Origin: an uncultured Lachnospiraceae bacterium
GTDB lineage: Bacteria; Bacillota; Clostridia; Lachnospirales; Lachnospiraceae
NCBI GenBank assembly: GCA_947178145.1
Contig: CAMWXE010000012.1
Span: 1 to 64,000, forward strand
Direction: 5' to 3'
DNA: 64,000 nucleotides
Shown here: positions 19,889-28,264 of the stretch, piece after piece
How positions within the stretch are numbered: position 1 is the first letter of the stretch
Layout: each line of letters opens with the position of its first letter
Notes under the pieces: model-generated
What the model saw: the letters and a program-made list of their open reading frames with translations, nothing else
What the model was told of the DNA's origin: nothing
The model's database searches: none
Position numbers and translations under genes: made by a program

Positions 19889-20344
19889 ATGAAAAAATTG
19901 TTTGCACAGATTATTAAGTTCGGTTTTGTCGGTGGAGTGTGCTTTTTGATTGATTTTGCCATCTCTACGGTATTGTTTCATCTGCTGCGCGGAATGCTTG
20001 GCCAGGAGGCGGTGAGTGCGGCGACAGCAATTGGTGGATTTGTTGGATTTACGATATCTGTTGTGGTAAATTATATTCTCAGTATGCGGTATGTGTTTGA
20101 GCGCAAGGAGAATTTGAGCAAAAGAAAAGAATTTTTAATTTTTGTGATTTTGAGTATAATCGGGTTGGGAATAAACGAGGTCATCCTGCTTGGATGCCGC
20201 CGGGCCTATGAGGGGAGCGCATTTCTGATGGAGACCTTTTATGATGATACATGGTGGTTTGCACTGTCCAAAGTCATTGCGACGGCGGTGGTAATGGTAT
20301 ACAATTTTGTGAGTAGAAAAATTATTTTGGAAAAACACGAATAA
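19889..20344 (+). CDS. GtrA family membrane protein
   Basis: 151 residues with four hydrophobic segments and the GtrA-type opening FGFVGGVCFLIDFAIS and the VVNYILSMRYVFE loop. Family knowledge: GtrA-like proteins are thought to flip polyprenyl-phosphate-linked sugars so that extracellular glycosyltransferases can use them. The GT-C protein encoded at 22811 would be a natural partner. Confidence 0.85.
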   Translation: MKKLFAQIIKFGFVGGVCFLIDFAISTVLFHLLRGMLGQEAVSAATAIGGFVGFTISVVVNYILSMRYVFERKENLSKRKEFLIFVILSIIGLGINEVILLGCRRAYEGSAFLMETFYDDTWWFALSKVIATAVVMVYNFVSRKIILEKHE

Positions 20345-20359
20345 CAGATGGGAGCATAT

Positions 20360-21745
20360 ATGTCACTGACACAAAACATAAAAAAGACAATCAATTACAG
20401 CAGGAAAAACGGCTATGCAGAAACAGTTCTTTCTGTGTGGGAGCGTGTGACAGAGAACTATAGTGCCAATTACACTTATCAGCCGCCAGAGGAAGAAACG
20501 CTCCAACGCCAGAGGGAGGATCACAGCGTGTCCGACATTCAGTTCTCCATTCTAGTGCCAGCTTATGAGACACAGACTGCACACATGGAAGCTCTGATTG
20601 ACAGCTGTATGGCACAGACCTACGGAAACTGGGAGCTGATCATCACAGATGGCAGTCCGGATGACTGTGTGGAGGAGGTTGTAAGAAAATATCAGGATCC
20701 GCGCATCCGCTATGTGAAGCTTGTAGAGAATGGCGGTATCGCTGAGAACACAAACAAAGCGATCGACCTTGCAGAGGGGGATTACTATGGATTGCTGGAC
20801 CATGATGATCTGCTCACACCAGATGCTTTGTATCTGTTTGCGCATGCCATAGACGAAAAACGTCCCATATTTGCATATTCGGACGAGGACAAGTGTGACA
20901 CATCAGGAAAGCGGTTTTATGACCCGCATTTTAAACTGGATTTCAATTTAGACTTGTTTTTGACCAATAATTACGTGTGTCATTTTACTGTGGTTCAGGC
21001 GGAAGTGATGCGCAAATACCGCATCCGCAAGGAGTATGATGGATCGCAGGATTATGACTTGTTTTTGCGGATTGTCGCGGGATTGCTCCTGAAAGAGCGG
21101 GAGAACAGGGATGCCAGGCCGGTAGAGGACTATATCTTACATGTGCCAAAGGTGCTGTATCATTGGCGCTGTCATGAGAATTCTACCGCTGGCAATCCAC
21201 AGAGCAAGATGTACGCGTATGAGGCCGGCAAGAAAGCGCTGACTGATTTTGCGGCAAGAATGGGGTGGAAAGTGGATGTGCGCCACAATAAACATTTAGG
21301 TTTCTATCACATAGAATACAGAAACGATTTGTTTCATCACAGACGGGATCTGGCTGCGGCGGGCGGTTTTGCTGTGTATCATGGCAAGGTGGCAAGCGGT
21401 ATCTACAGGGGACAGCCGCTTGTCTATGCAGGATATATGAATCGAATGGATTTATATCAGGATGTTGCAGTGCTGGATATACGGAATCTGGCTGTCAGCA
21501 AGGCGTATCAGGACATTTATCAGGAAGTGACCGGTCATCCATATGAGAGTACGATTTTGACGGAGAACAAAGAACTTCCCCAATGGCTGCGGGAATTAGA
21601 CAAAAGTTCACAGGGACGCAGCCAGATTGCAAGGATGAGTGCAGAGCTGTGCCATAGGCTTTCCGCGGCAGGGGGGAGACTACTGTTGAATCCGACCTGT
21701 GTTCGTACGGTGAAGGGCGTAGCTGCTGTATCTGACAACGAATAG
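20360..21745 (+). CDS. GT2 glycosyltransferase
   Basis: 461 residues. The GT-A domain starts near residue 58 (FSILVPAYETQTAHMEAL) with IITDGSPDD, the metal-binding LLDHDDLLTPDALY and a downstream YDGSQDYDLFLR segment. It closely follows the style of the first domain of the 15,935 enzyme. ATG 20360 is chosen over 20348 because GGGAG falls five bases before it. The C-terminal 150 residues contain no recognised domain. Part of a run gtrA-GT-GT with tight spacing. Confidence 0.88.
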   Translation: MSLTQNIKKTINYSRKNGYAETVLSVWERVTENYSANYTYQPPEEETLQRQREDHSVSDIQFSILVPAYETQTAHMEALIDSCMAQTYGNWELIITDGSPDDCVEEVVRKYQDPRIRYVKLVENGGIAENTNKAIDLAEGDYYGLLDHDDLLTPDALYLFAHAIDEKRPIFAYSDEDKCDTSGKRFYDPHFKLDFNLDLFLTNNYVCHFTVVQAEVMRKYRIRKEYDGSQDYDLFLRIVAGLLLKERENRDARPVEDYILHVPKVLYHWRCHENSTAGNPQSKMYAYEAGKKALTDFAARMGWKVDVRHNKHLGFYHIEYRNDLFHHRRDLAAAGGFAVYHGKVASGIYRGQPLVYAGYMNRMDLYQDVAVLDIRNLAVSKAYQDIYQEVTGHPYESTILTENKELPQWLRELDKSSQGRSQIARMSAELCHRLSAAGGRLLLNPTCVRTVKGVAAVSDNE

Positions 21746-21765
21746 AGAGAAAGCAGGGGAGGATT

Positions 21766-22746
21766 ATGGCAAAGTCGACGGTGGTGATCCCGAACTTTAA
21801 CGGGATCCAGTATATAGAGGCGTGTCTGGACAGTCTGTATATGGGAACTGTCAAGGATATGAACGTGATTGTTGTGGACAATGGATCCTGCGATGGAAGC
21901 ATGGAGCTTGTGCGCGACAAGTTTCCCCAGGTACAGCTGATTGTAAATAAAGAGAACACAGGTTTCTGCCACGCAGTGAATCAGGGAATTAAAGCAAGCA
22001 CCACCCCGTATGTCATACTCTTAAATAATGACACGAGGGTGGATTTGGCTTTTGTACATGAATTGGAAAAAGTGCTGGACGCAGACACAAATAAGGAAAT
22101 CTTTTCTGTTTCTGCGAAACTTGTATCTCTTTATGACAGGGACAAAACAGATGATGCGGGTGATTATTACTGTGCTCTGGGCTGGGCATTTGCGCGGGGA
22201 AAAGGAAAAGATCCCAACAGATATCGGAAAGACTGCGAGATATTTGCAGCCTGTGCAGGCGCTGCGATTTACCGCAGGGAATTGCTGGAAACAGATCGCG
22301 TCGGATTGTTTGACGAAGCGCATTTTGCCTACTTAGAAGATATTGACATTGGTTATCGGGCGAAAATTCATGGATATATAAATTGGTTTGCGGCAAACTC
22401 TATAGTATATCATGCCGGGAGCGCCACGAGCGGCTCCCGATATAATGCTTTCAAGACAAAAATTGTGGCGCGCAACAGCATTTATCTGATTTATAAAAAT
22501 ATGCCATGGATACAAATTTTACTAAATTTTCCGTTCTTGTTTGCAGGCTGTTTTATAAAACTTATGTTTTTTATAAGAAAAGGGTATGGAAGGGAATATA
22601 TTGCAGGGCTTATAGACGGTGTGAAATTGTCTGTCGGCAGTGCGGGTAAGGCGAATAAACAGAAGGTTAGGGGTTCTCAAACAGCGGCGTATGCCAAAAT
22701 ACAGTTTGCGCTATGGAGAAATTTACTAAGACTTTTTGAGGGATAG
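21766..22746 (+). CDS. GT2 glycosyltransferase, rhamnosyltransferase-like
   Basis: 326 residues with the compact WbbL/RfbF-like architecture: TVVIPNFNGIQYIEACLDSL, VVDNGSCDGS, a metal-binding ILLNNDTRVD, and FAYLEDIDIGYRAKIHGY, followed by a hydrophobic segment (WIQILLNFPFLFAGCFIKLM) that would associate it with the inner membrane face. GGGGAGG precedes the ATG. Rhamnose transfer is suggested by family and locus, not proven. Confidence 0.88.
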   Translation: MAKSTVVIPNFNGIQYIEACLDSLYMGTVKDMNVIVVDNGSCDGSMELVRDKFPQVQLIVNKENTGFCHAVNQGIKASTTPYVILLNNDTRVDLAFVHELEKVLDADTNKEIFSVSAKLVSLYDRDKTDDAGDYYCALGWAFARGKGKDPNRYRKDCEIFAACAGAAIYRRELLETDRVGLFDEAHFAYLEDIDIGYRAKIHGYINWFAANSIVYHAGSATSGSRYNAFKTKIVARNSIYLIYKNMPWIQILLNFPFLFAGCFIKLMFFIRKGYGREYIAGLIDGVKLSVGSAGKANKQKVRGSQTAAYAKIQFALWRNLLRLFEG

Positions 22747-22810
22747 TGTTTTGGGGCGCACTGTATCGTACAAAAGATTAATTGCAGAATTGGGAGAGGA
22801 AAGCGATTTT

Positions 22811-24151
22811 ATGGAAGAAAAAAGGCAAAGGAACATCGCAGGGTTCTACTTGATATTATATATTGTGGCGGCAGTTGTTTTGGTGCTGAATCAGCCATTA
22901 TATAATCGGACGCTGCACAGCAATCCGCCCGATGAGGTGGTGCGGTATAAAGTTCCTTTGTACATCTGCAATCATGGGACACTTCCGACAGGCTTTGAGG
23001 AGGAGCTCACATTTGTGGATGTGGATTATACCTATGGATTTTACACACTTCTTCCTCACATTGCGCAGGGATACGCGATGCGTTTTGTGAAGTTGTTTAC
23101 GGATTCTGAGTTGGCGCTCTTGTATACAGCACGGTTTGTAAATGTATGTTTTGGCTTGATGATGGCTTATATTGTGGTTTTGATTGGAAAGCGCCTGTTT
23201 GCAGATCGACGGATGCAGTGGCTTTTCTGCTTTCTGGTGATGTTATTGCCGCAAAGTTTGTTTCTGCATACCTATGTCAATTCGGATTCCCTGTGTCTGC
23301 TGTCCACGGCATTGATGCTTTATGGACTGATCAGAGGATATGGGGATGACTTTTCTGTAAAATCGTGCCTGATTTTGGCGCTTGGCGTCATTTTGTGTGC
23401 ACTTTCTTATTATAATGCGTATGGCTTTATTGTGAGCAGTATTTTGCTGTTTACAGCGCATTTTTTTCAGCAAAAGGACGGAAAGTGCAGATTTGCATGG
23501 GCGTCTTTTTGGAAGAAGGGATTGTTCATTGCGCTGCTGGTGCTTTTGTGCATCAGCTGGCAGTTTGTCCGAAATTTCCTTCTGTATGATGGGGATTTTC
23601 TCGGGATTTCCACGAAGGAAGCATTTATGAAGGCGGGCGGGACAATCCGTGATACCTATTACAGCAGGGGGGAAAGTTTGTTTGCAATGCTCTTTGGCAC
23701 TTCATTTTTTCCAAAGCTTGCAGTGAGTGTGATATCAAACTATGGTTCTGTTTCGATTTATACATGGCCGGTAGTGTATGTTTTTTACCTGCTTTTGTTT
23801 ACGGTGGGTATCATTGGAAGGATTCTGGTGCGGGATAAGGGCAGCGGCCCCAAGGCACTGTTTGTACACGCCAATATGATATTTTGTATGTTGATGCCGC
23901 TGCTGCTTTTGGTTCGGTATGCCTATACCATTGACTATCAGGCACAGGGGCGCTATATTTTACCGGGAATTATCCCATTTATGTATTATGTGTGCAGCGG
24001 TATTGAGAGGCTGCCTGTATGGAGGAGGAGTACAGAGAAGAGAAAGGACATCGCTGCAGCGATACTGTTGGCGGGGATTGCAGCGGCGCTGCTCTTGTCC
24101 ATTGTCAGTGCAATGCCATATTATCTTCAGTCAGATGTACTATGGGAGTGA
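22811..24151 (+). CDS. GT-C type membrane protein, DUF2142-like
   Basis: About 446 residues with roughly ten membrane segments. The first extracellular loop has the acidic NPPDEVV motif typical of DUF2142/GT-C proteins, and QGRYILPGIIPFMYY near the end is the conserved late motif. GT-C enzymes use polyprenyl-linked sugars on the outer membrane face, fitting the GtrA-like protein upstream. ATG 22811 has GGGAGAGGAA before it; an in-frame TTG at 22736 would overlap the previous gene and is less likely. Confidence 0.8.
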   Translation: MEEKRQRNIAGFYLILYIVAAVVLVLNQPLYNRTLHSNPPDEVVRYKVPLYICNHGTLPTGFEEELTFVDVDYTYGFYTLLPHIAQGYAMRFVKLFTDSELALLYTARFVNVCFGLMMAYIVVLIGKRLFADRRMQWLFCFLVMLLPQSLFLHTYVNSDSLCLLSTALMLYGLIRGYGDDFSVKSCLILALGVILCALSYYNAYGFIVSSILLFTAHFFQQKDGKCRFAWASFWKKGLFIALLVLLCISWQFVRNFLLYDGDFLGISTKEAFMKAGGTIRDTYYSRGESLFAMLFGTSFFPKLAVSVISNYGSVSIYTWPVVYVFYLLLFTVGIIGRILVRDKGSGPKALFVHANMIFCMLMPLLLLVRYAYTIDYQAQGRYILPGIIPFMYYVCSGIERLPVWRRSTEKRKDIAAAILLAGIAAALLLSIVSAMPYYLQSDVLWE

Positions 24152-24196
24152 CATACATTTTGGCGTGCGACACGGCAGAACAAATCAAAAAATAAA

Positions 24197-24225
24197 TTGT
24201 ATTTTTGCGTCAGATATTGTAGAAT
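24197..24225 (+). promoter_or_regulatory. Sigma-A promoter for the sugar transferase
   Basis: TTGTAT (24197-24202) and TAGAAT (24220-24225) are separated by 17 bases, in the 105-base gap before the polyprenyl sugar transferase, about 30 bases from its start. It would allow the chain-initiating enzyme and the LCP ligase to be made independently of the glycosyltransferases. Confidence 0.55.
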
Positions 24226-24256
24226 ATAAAGGTGATGGTTTGTGTTGACATAAGGT

Positions 24257-25678
24257 GTGGTGAGACAGTTGATAAAGGATAATCAAAAATATTTTAATAA
24301 ATTGCTTATTCTGCTCGATGCATTGGGGCTCACATTTTCCTATTGGATCTCCTGGTTTTTGTGGCTCAGCGGATATGTGAAGGAGAATGAATTCGGCACA
24401 GGTATTCTGCCAGTGCAGGTTTATTTTATCGCGTTTATCGCCATTGTACCCGAGTATCTGATTTTATACAGTGCGTTTGACCTGTATACTTCAAAACGCA
24501 CAGCGAAGACAGTATATGAGATTTTTAATATTATAAAGGCGAATACGATAGGACTGCTGGCAATTATGGTAGTGCTGTTTGCCATCAATGTACCGGATTT
24601 CTCACGAGGAATGGTTGGTGTTTTCTACGGGATCAACATCGTGACGGAATCCCTGATGCGAAAAGCTGTTCGGTATGGACTTCGAAGACTTCGCAGGAAA
24701 GGTTACAACCTCAAGCATATTTTGCTGGTCGGGTACTCGCGCGCAGGGGAGGAGTATATTAACAAGATCAAGGCAAATCCCGAATGGGGGTACGAAGTGT
24801 GCGGTATCCTCGATGACCATGTCCCGATGGGGGCCGCTTATAAAGGAGTCAAGGTGACGGGAGAGATTGATTCGCTGGGCACGATTCTGACAGAGAATCA
24901 TCTGGATGAAATTGGCATTACACTTTCCCTGTCAGACTACGATCGACTGGAAAGCATTGTAAATATTTGTGAGAAAACGGGCGTGCACACAAAGTTTATA
25001 CCAGATTACAACAGTGTGATACCAAGCAGGCCATATCTGGAGGATTTAGATGGTTTGGCGGTGGTCAATATCAGAAGAGTGCCATTGAACAATATGATGA
25101 ATATGCTGATGAAGCGGATATTGGATATTGTGGGGGCGCTGATTGCAATTGTACTGTCCTCGCCGTTTATGCTGGCAGCAGTGATCGGAGTCAAGATGAC
25201 AAGCCGGGGACCGCTGATTTTCAAACAAGAGAGAGTCGGGCTTCACAATAAGCCCTTTCAGATGTATAAATTTCGGAGCATGGAGGTTCAGAGCGACGCT
25301 GACGAGAAAAAGGGCTGGACGACCAAAAATGATCCGAGAGTTACAAAAGTGGGAAGGATACTTCGAAGTACGAGTATTGATGAGCTTCCACAGCTTTTTA
25401 ATGTGTTAAAGGGGGACATGAGCTTGATTGGCCCGCGTCCGGAGAGACCTCTTTTCGTTGAAAAGTTTAAAGAGGAGATACCAAGGTATATGATAAAGCA
25501 TCAAGTGCGGCCTGGAATTACAGGATGGGCACAAGTGAGTGGTTACAGGGGAGATACTTCGATTAAAAAGCGAATAGAGTATGACCTCTACTATATTGAG
25601 AATTGGTCAATGTCATTTGATTTTAAGATTTTATTCTTGACATTTTTCAAAGGCTTTATCAATAAAAATGCTTATTAA
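24257..25678 (+). CDS. Polyprenyl-phosphate sugar phosphotransferase (WbaP/WcaJ type)
   Basis: 473 residues: four or five N-terminal membrane segments, a CoA-binding-like Rossmann region (HILLVGYSRAGEEYINK) and a C-terminal bacterial sugar-transferase catalytic domain with KRILDIVGALIAIVLSSPF, FKQERVGLHNKPFQMYKFRS, RSTSIDELPQLFNVLKGDMS and GPRPERP. It primes polymer synthesis by putting a sugar-1-phosphate on undecaprenyl phosphate. GTG 24257 is taken as the start, but GTG 24260 and TTG 24269 are also possible. Confidence 0.93.
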   Translation: MVRQLIKDNQKYFNKLLILLDALGLTFSYWISWFLWLSGYVKENEFGTGILPVQVYFIAFIAIVPEYLILYSAFDLYTSKRTAKTVYEIFNIIKANTIGLLAIMVVLFAINVPDFSRGMVGVFYGINIVTESLMRKAVRYGLRRLRRKGYNLKHILLVGYSRAGEEYINKIKANPEWGYEVCGILDDHVPMGAAYKGVKVTGEIDSLGTILTENHLDEIGITLSLSDYDRLESIVNICEKTGVHTKFIPDYNSVIPSRPYLEDLDGLAVVNIRRVPLNNMMNMLMKRILDIVGALIAIVLSSPFMLAAVIGVKMTSRGPLIFKQERVGLHNKPFQMYKFRSMEVQSDADEKKGWTTKNDPRVTKVGRILRSTSIDELPQLFNVLKGDMSLIGPRPERPLFVEKFKEEIPRYMIKHQVRPGITGWAQVSGYRGDTSIKKRIEYDLYYIENWSMSFDFKILFLTFFKGFINKNAY

Positions 25679-25731
25679 AAAATTTGTGCTGACGCCATAT
25701 TTAGGGCCGATGGCAGCATGGAGGTTTAAAA

Positions 25732-27249
25732 ATGCAGGATCATGATAATGGTAGCAACAAAAACAACAATATCAGAAAGATGCAAGGCGGTGAGGGCAGG
25801 CAGACGTCAAGGTCAAATGGTCAGTCGAGGCCGGCAGGATCATCGCGGTCAAACAGTCAGCCGCGGAAACAAGTGTCCGATGGTCAGCCAGGACCGAGGA
25901 GGCAGGCACCAGATGGTCAGCCAAGGCCGAGGAGACAGGCGTCTGCTGGTCAGCCAAGACCGAACGGCCAATCAAAGATAGCCAGGGCGCCAGGGGCAAA
26001 TGATCAGCCGCGCAGACAGACATCCAGCAGCCAGCCAAGGCCGTCGGGGCAGGCGAAGCGAGGCGGCAGGCCAGAACCAGGCAGTCACAAAGCGCAGAAT
26101 GCCCCAAAAGGCAAAAAGAGGAAGAACGCGAAAACGGTGACACCACAGCAGGCAGCGAAGAAAAAGAGAAGGAAGATTCTGTTGTTTATCACAGAGATTT
26201 TCTTGCTTGTGATACTGGTAGCTGCGCTGTGGACAGCGAAGAAGGCACAGAATATCACATACGTGGAGATTGATCCGAGTGAAGTTCATATCAATAAAGA
26301 TGTGCAGGCTGTTATCGATCAGGGTACGAGCAGTATGAAAGGGTACAGAAATATTGCACTGTTCGGTGTGGATTCGCGAAACAAACAGCTCGATAAGAAT
26401 ACGCGTACAGATGTTATTATGATTGCATCCATCAATCAGGACACAAAGGAAGTAAAGGTGGTGTCCGTGTATCGTGATACATGGCTCAACATGACAAACG
26501 ACAGTTACAGCAAGGCAAATGCTGCCTACGCCAGAGGCGGGGCTGCACAGGCGATCGGCATGCTCAATATGAATCTTGACCTCGACATTACGGACTTTGT
26601 CACAGTAGGATTTGATGCGGTGATTGATGTAGTAGATGCGATCGGCGGTATCGAGATTGATATAAAAGAGGAGGAGATCGTTTTTCTGAACAGTTACCAG
26701 ATATCCATGTCAGGAAAACTCCTGTTTGTGGATGAGAACGGTGGTGAGGCATATGATGCAGTTGCTGGTGTGGACTATATTCCGATTGAGCATGCAGGAC
26801 TTCAGACGCTCAATGGACTTCAGGCGACGGCTTACTGCAGAATCCGTTATACCAGCGGAGGAGACGCGGCAAGAACAGAGCGGCAGAGAAGGGTTCTCAC
26901 AGAGATTGCAAAGAAGGCGATGACAATGAATCCGGCGACGCTCAATAAGATTGCGGATTCGATATTCAGCGAGATTTCCACTTCCCTCTCACTGCCGGAG
27001 ATTCTGTCGCTGCTCTCGGATATTGCAAGTTATGAGATTGGCGATACATCAGGTTTCCCATTTAATGACCATGTCAAGTTGAATGGGTTTGTGGGAAATG
27101 CCAGTGTTGTAGTGCCGATAGATCTTACCAAAAATGTGACGTTATTACATGAATTCTTGTTTGACGAGAGCGATTATATACCAACAGAGACTGTGAAACA
27201 GTGCAGCCAGCATATTGCATCGGATACAGGAGTCTATAGTGGAGAATAA
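25732..27249 (+). CDS. LytR-CpsA-Psr family glycopolymer ligase
   Basis: 505 residues. The first 140 are a basic, disordered, Gln/Arg/Pro-rich tail with repeated QPRPRRQA-like units, then a membrane segment (ILLFITEIFLLVILVAALW), then an LCP domain with FGVDSR, the DVIMIASIN and VSVYRDTW strands, AYARGGAAQAIGMLN and the arginine-rich YCRIRYTSGGDAARTERQRR. LCP enzymes attach undecaprenyl-linked polymers to peptidoglycan, so this probably anchors the locus product. The long repetitive cytoplasmic tail is unusual. A strong terminator follows it. Confidence 0.93.
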   Translation: MQDHDNGSNKNNNIRKMQGGEGRQTSRSNGQSRPAGSSRSNSQPRKQVSDGQPGPRRQAPDGQPRPRRQASAGQPRPNGQSKIARAPGANDQPRRQTSSSQPRPSGQAKRGGRPEPGSHKAQNAPKGKKRKNAKTVTPQQAAKKKRRKILLFITEIFLLVILVAALWTAKKAQNITYVEIDPSEVHINKDVQAVIDQGTSSMKGYRNIALFGVDSRNKQLDKNTRTDVIMIASINQDTKEVKVVSVYRDTWLNMTNDSYSKANAAYARGGAAQAIGMLNMNLDLDITDFVTVGFDAVIDVVDAIGGIEIDIKEEEIVFLNSYQISMSGKLLFVDENGGEAYDAVAGVDYIPIEHAGLQTLNGLQATAYCRIRYTSGGDAARTERQRRVLTEIAKKAMTMNPATLNKIADSIFSEISTSLSLPEILSLLSDIASYEIGDTSGFPFNDHVKLNGFVGNASVVVPIDLTKNVTLLHEFLFDESDYIPTETVKQCSQHIASDTGVYSGE

Positions 27250-27260
27250 GGGAGCCGATC

Positions 27261-27284
27261 AGGAACCGAAACCGGTTCCTTTTT
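27261..27284 (+). terminator. Intrinsic terminator after the LCP gene
   Basis: AGGAACCG pairs perfectly with CGGTTCCT around an AAAC tetraloop, followed by TTTT. It sits 12 bases after the LCP stop, closing the transcript before the next glycosyltransferase. Confidence 0.8.
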
Positions 27285-27305
27285 GGCATACGGGGAGCGA
27301 TAAAT

Positions 27306-28238
27306 ATGCAGTTCAGCGTAGACGTTATTGTGTTGACGTATAAGCCCGGAAAGCAGGTTATGGACCTGATTCGGGCGTTGGAAGAGCAGACTTATCCCAT
27401 AAGGAAAATCATTATAATGAACACAGAGGAGCGCTATTTCTACAATCTTTTTTATGGGACTGGTTTTTTGGAAAAATATAAGAATATCGAGGTGCACCAC
27501 CTCTCAGAAAAGGAATTTGACCATGGAAGGACAAGGGCAAAGGCCGTGCAGTATTCCAAATCAGATATTTTTGTGTGTATGACACAGGATGCTATGCCAG
27601 TGGATGCACAACTGATACAAAATCTGGTGGATGCGCTGATGGGACAGGAGCGTATCGCTGCGGCATATGCAAGGCAGCTTCCGCTTCCTGACTGCCGTGA
27701 GATTGAGAAGTATACAAGGGACTTCAACTATCCTGATCAGTCGTCGGTGAGGTCTGCGGCAGACGTGGACAGACTTGGCGTCAAGACCTTTTTTTGCTCG
27801 AATGTATGTGCGGCATATAACAGGGAAATCTATGAGAATATAGGGGGATTCGTCAAAAAGGCCATCTTCAATGAAGACATGGTGTTTGCAGGACATGCGG
27901 TCACCGCAGGATACCGCATTGCCTATGCGGCGGAGGCGAAGGTGCGCCACTCGCACAATTATACCTGTATGCAGCAGTTTCGCAGAAATTTTGACTTAGG
28001 CGTATCACAGGCGGAGCACCCGGAAGTGTTTGATGTGGTATCCTCAGAGAGCGAAGGTATCAAACTGGTCAAAAACACAATCAAACATTTAGAAAAGACA
28101 AAAAAACGATTGCAGATACCGTATTTAATCATATCAAGTGGATATAAGCTGATTGGATATCAGCTGGGAAAGCATTATCGGAGCCTGCCAAAGGGGATGG
28201 TGAGATGGTGCAGTGCAAGTAAGACTTATTGGAGTTAG
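27306..28238 (+). CDS. GT2 rhamnosyltransferase-like protein
   Basis: 310 residues. DVIVLTYKPGKQVMDLIRAL and an EFDHGRTRAKAVQ segment that replaces the usual donor loop are typical of RfbF/WbbL-type rhamnosyltransferases; CMTQDAMPVDAQL is the metal-binding region and FNEDMVFAGHA the acceptor site. The final 50 residues are basic and amphipathic. It stands after the LCP terminator but only 20-odd bases ahead of glmS, so it may be co-transcribed with hexosamine synthesis. Confidence 0.88.
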   Translation: MQFSVDVIVLTYKPGKQVMDLIRALEEQTYPIRKIIIMNTEERYFYNLFYGTGFLEKYKNIEVHHLSEKEFDHGRTRAKAVQYSKSDIFVCMTQDAMPVDAQLIQNLVDALMGQERIAAAYARQLPLPDCREIEKYTRDFNYPDQSSVRSAADVDRLGVKTFFCSNVCAAYNREIYENIGGFVKKAIFNEDMVFAGHAVTAGYRIAYAAEAKVRHSHNYTCMQQFRRNFDLGVSQAEHPEVFDVVSSESEGIKLVKNTIKHLEKTKKRLQIPYLIISSGYKLIGYQLGKHYRSLPKGMVRWCSASKTYWS

Positions 28239-28264
28239 GAATCGAAAGATGGAGGACAGGCAAA

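Noticed and set aside
28239-28264. glmS ribozyme
   Set aside because: The 26-base gap before glmS is far too short for it.
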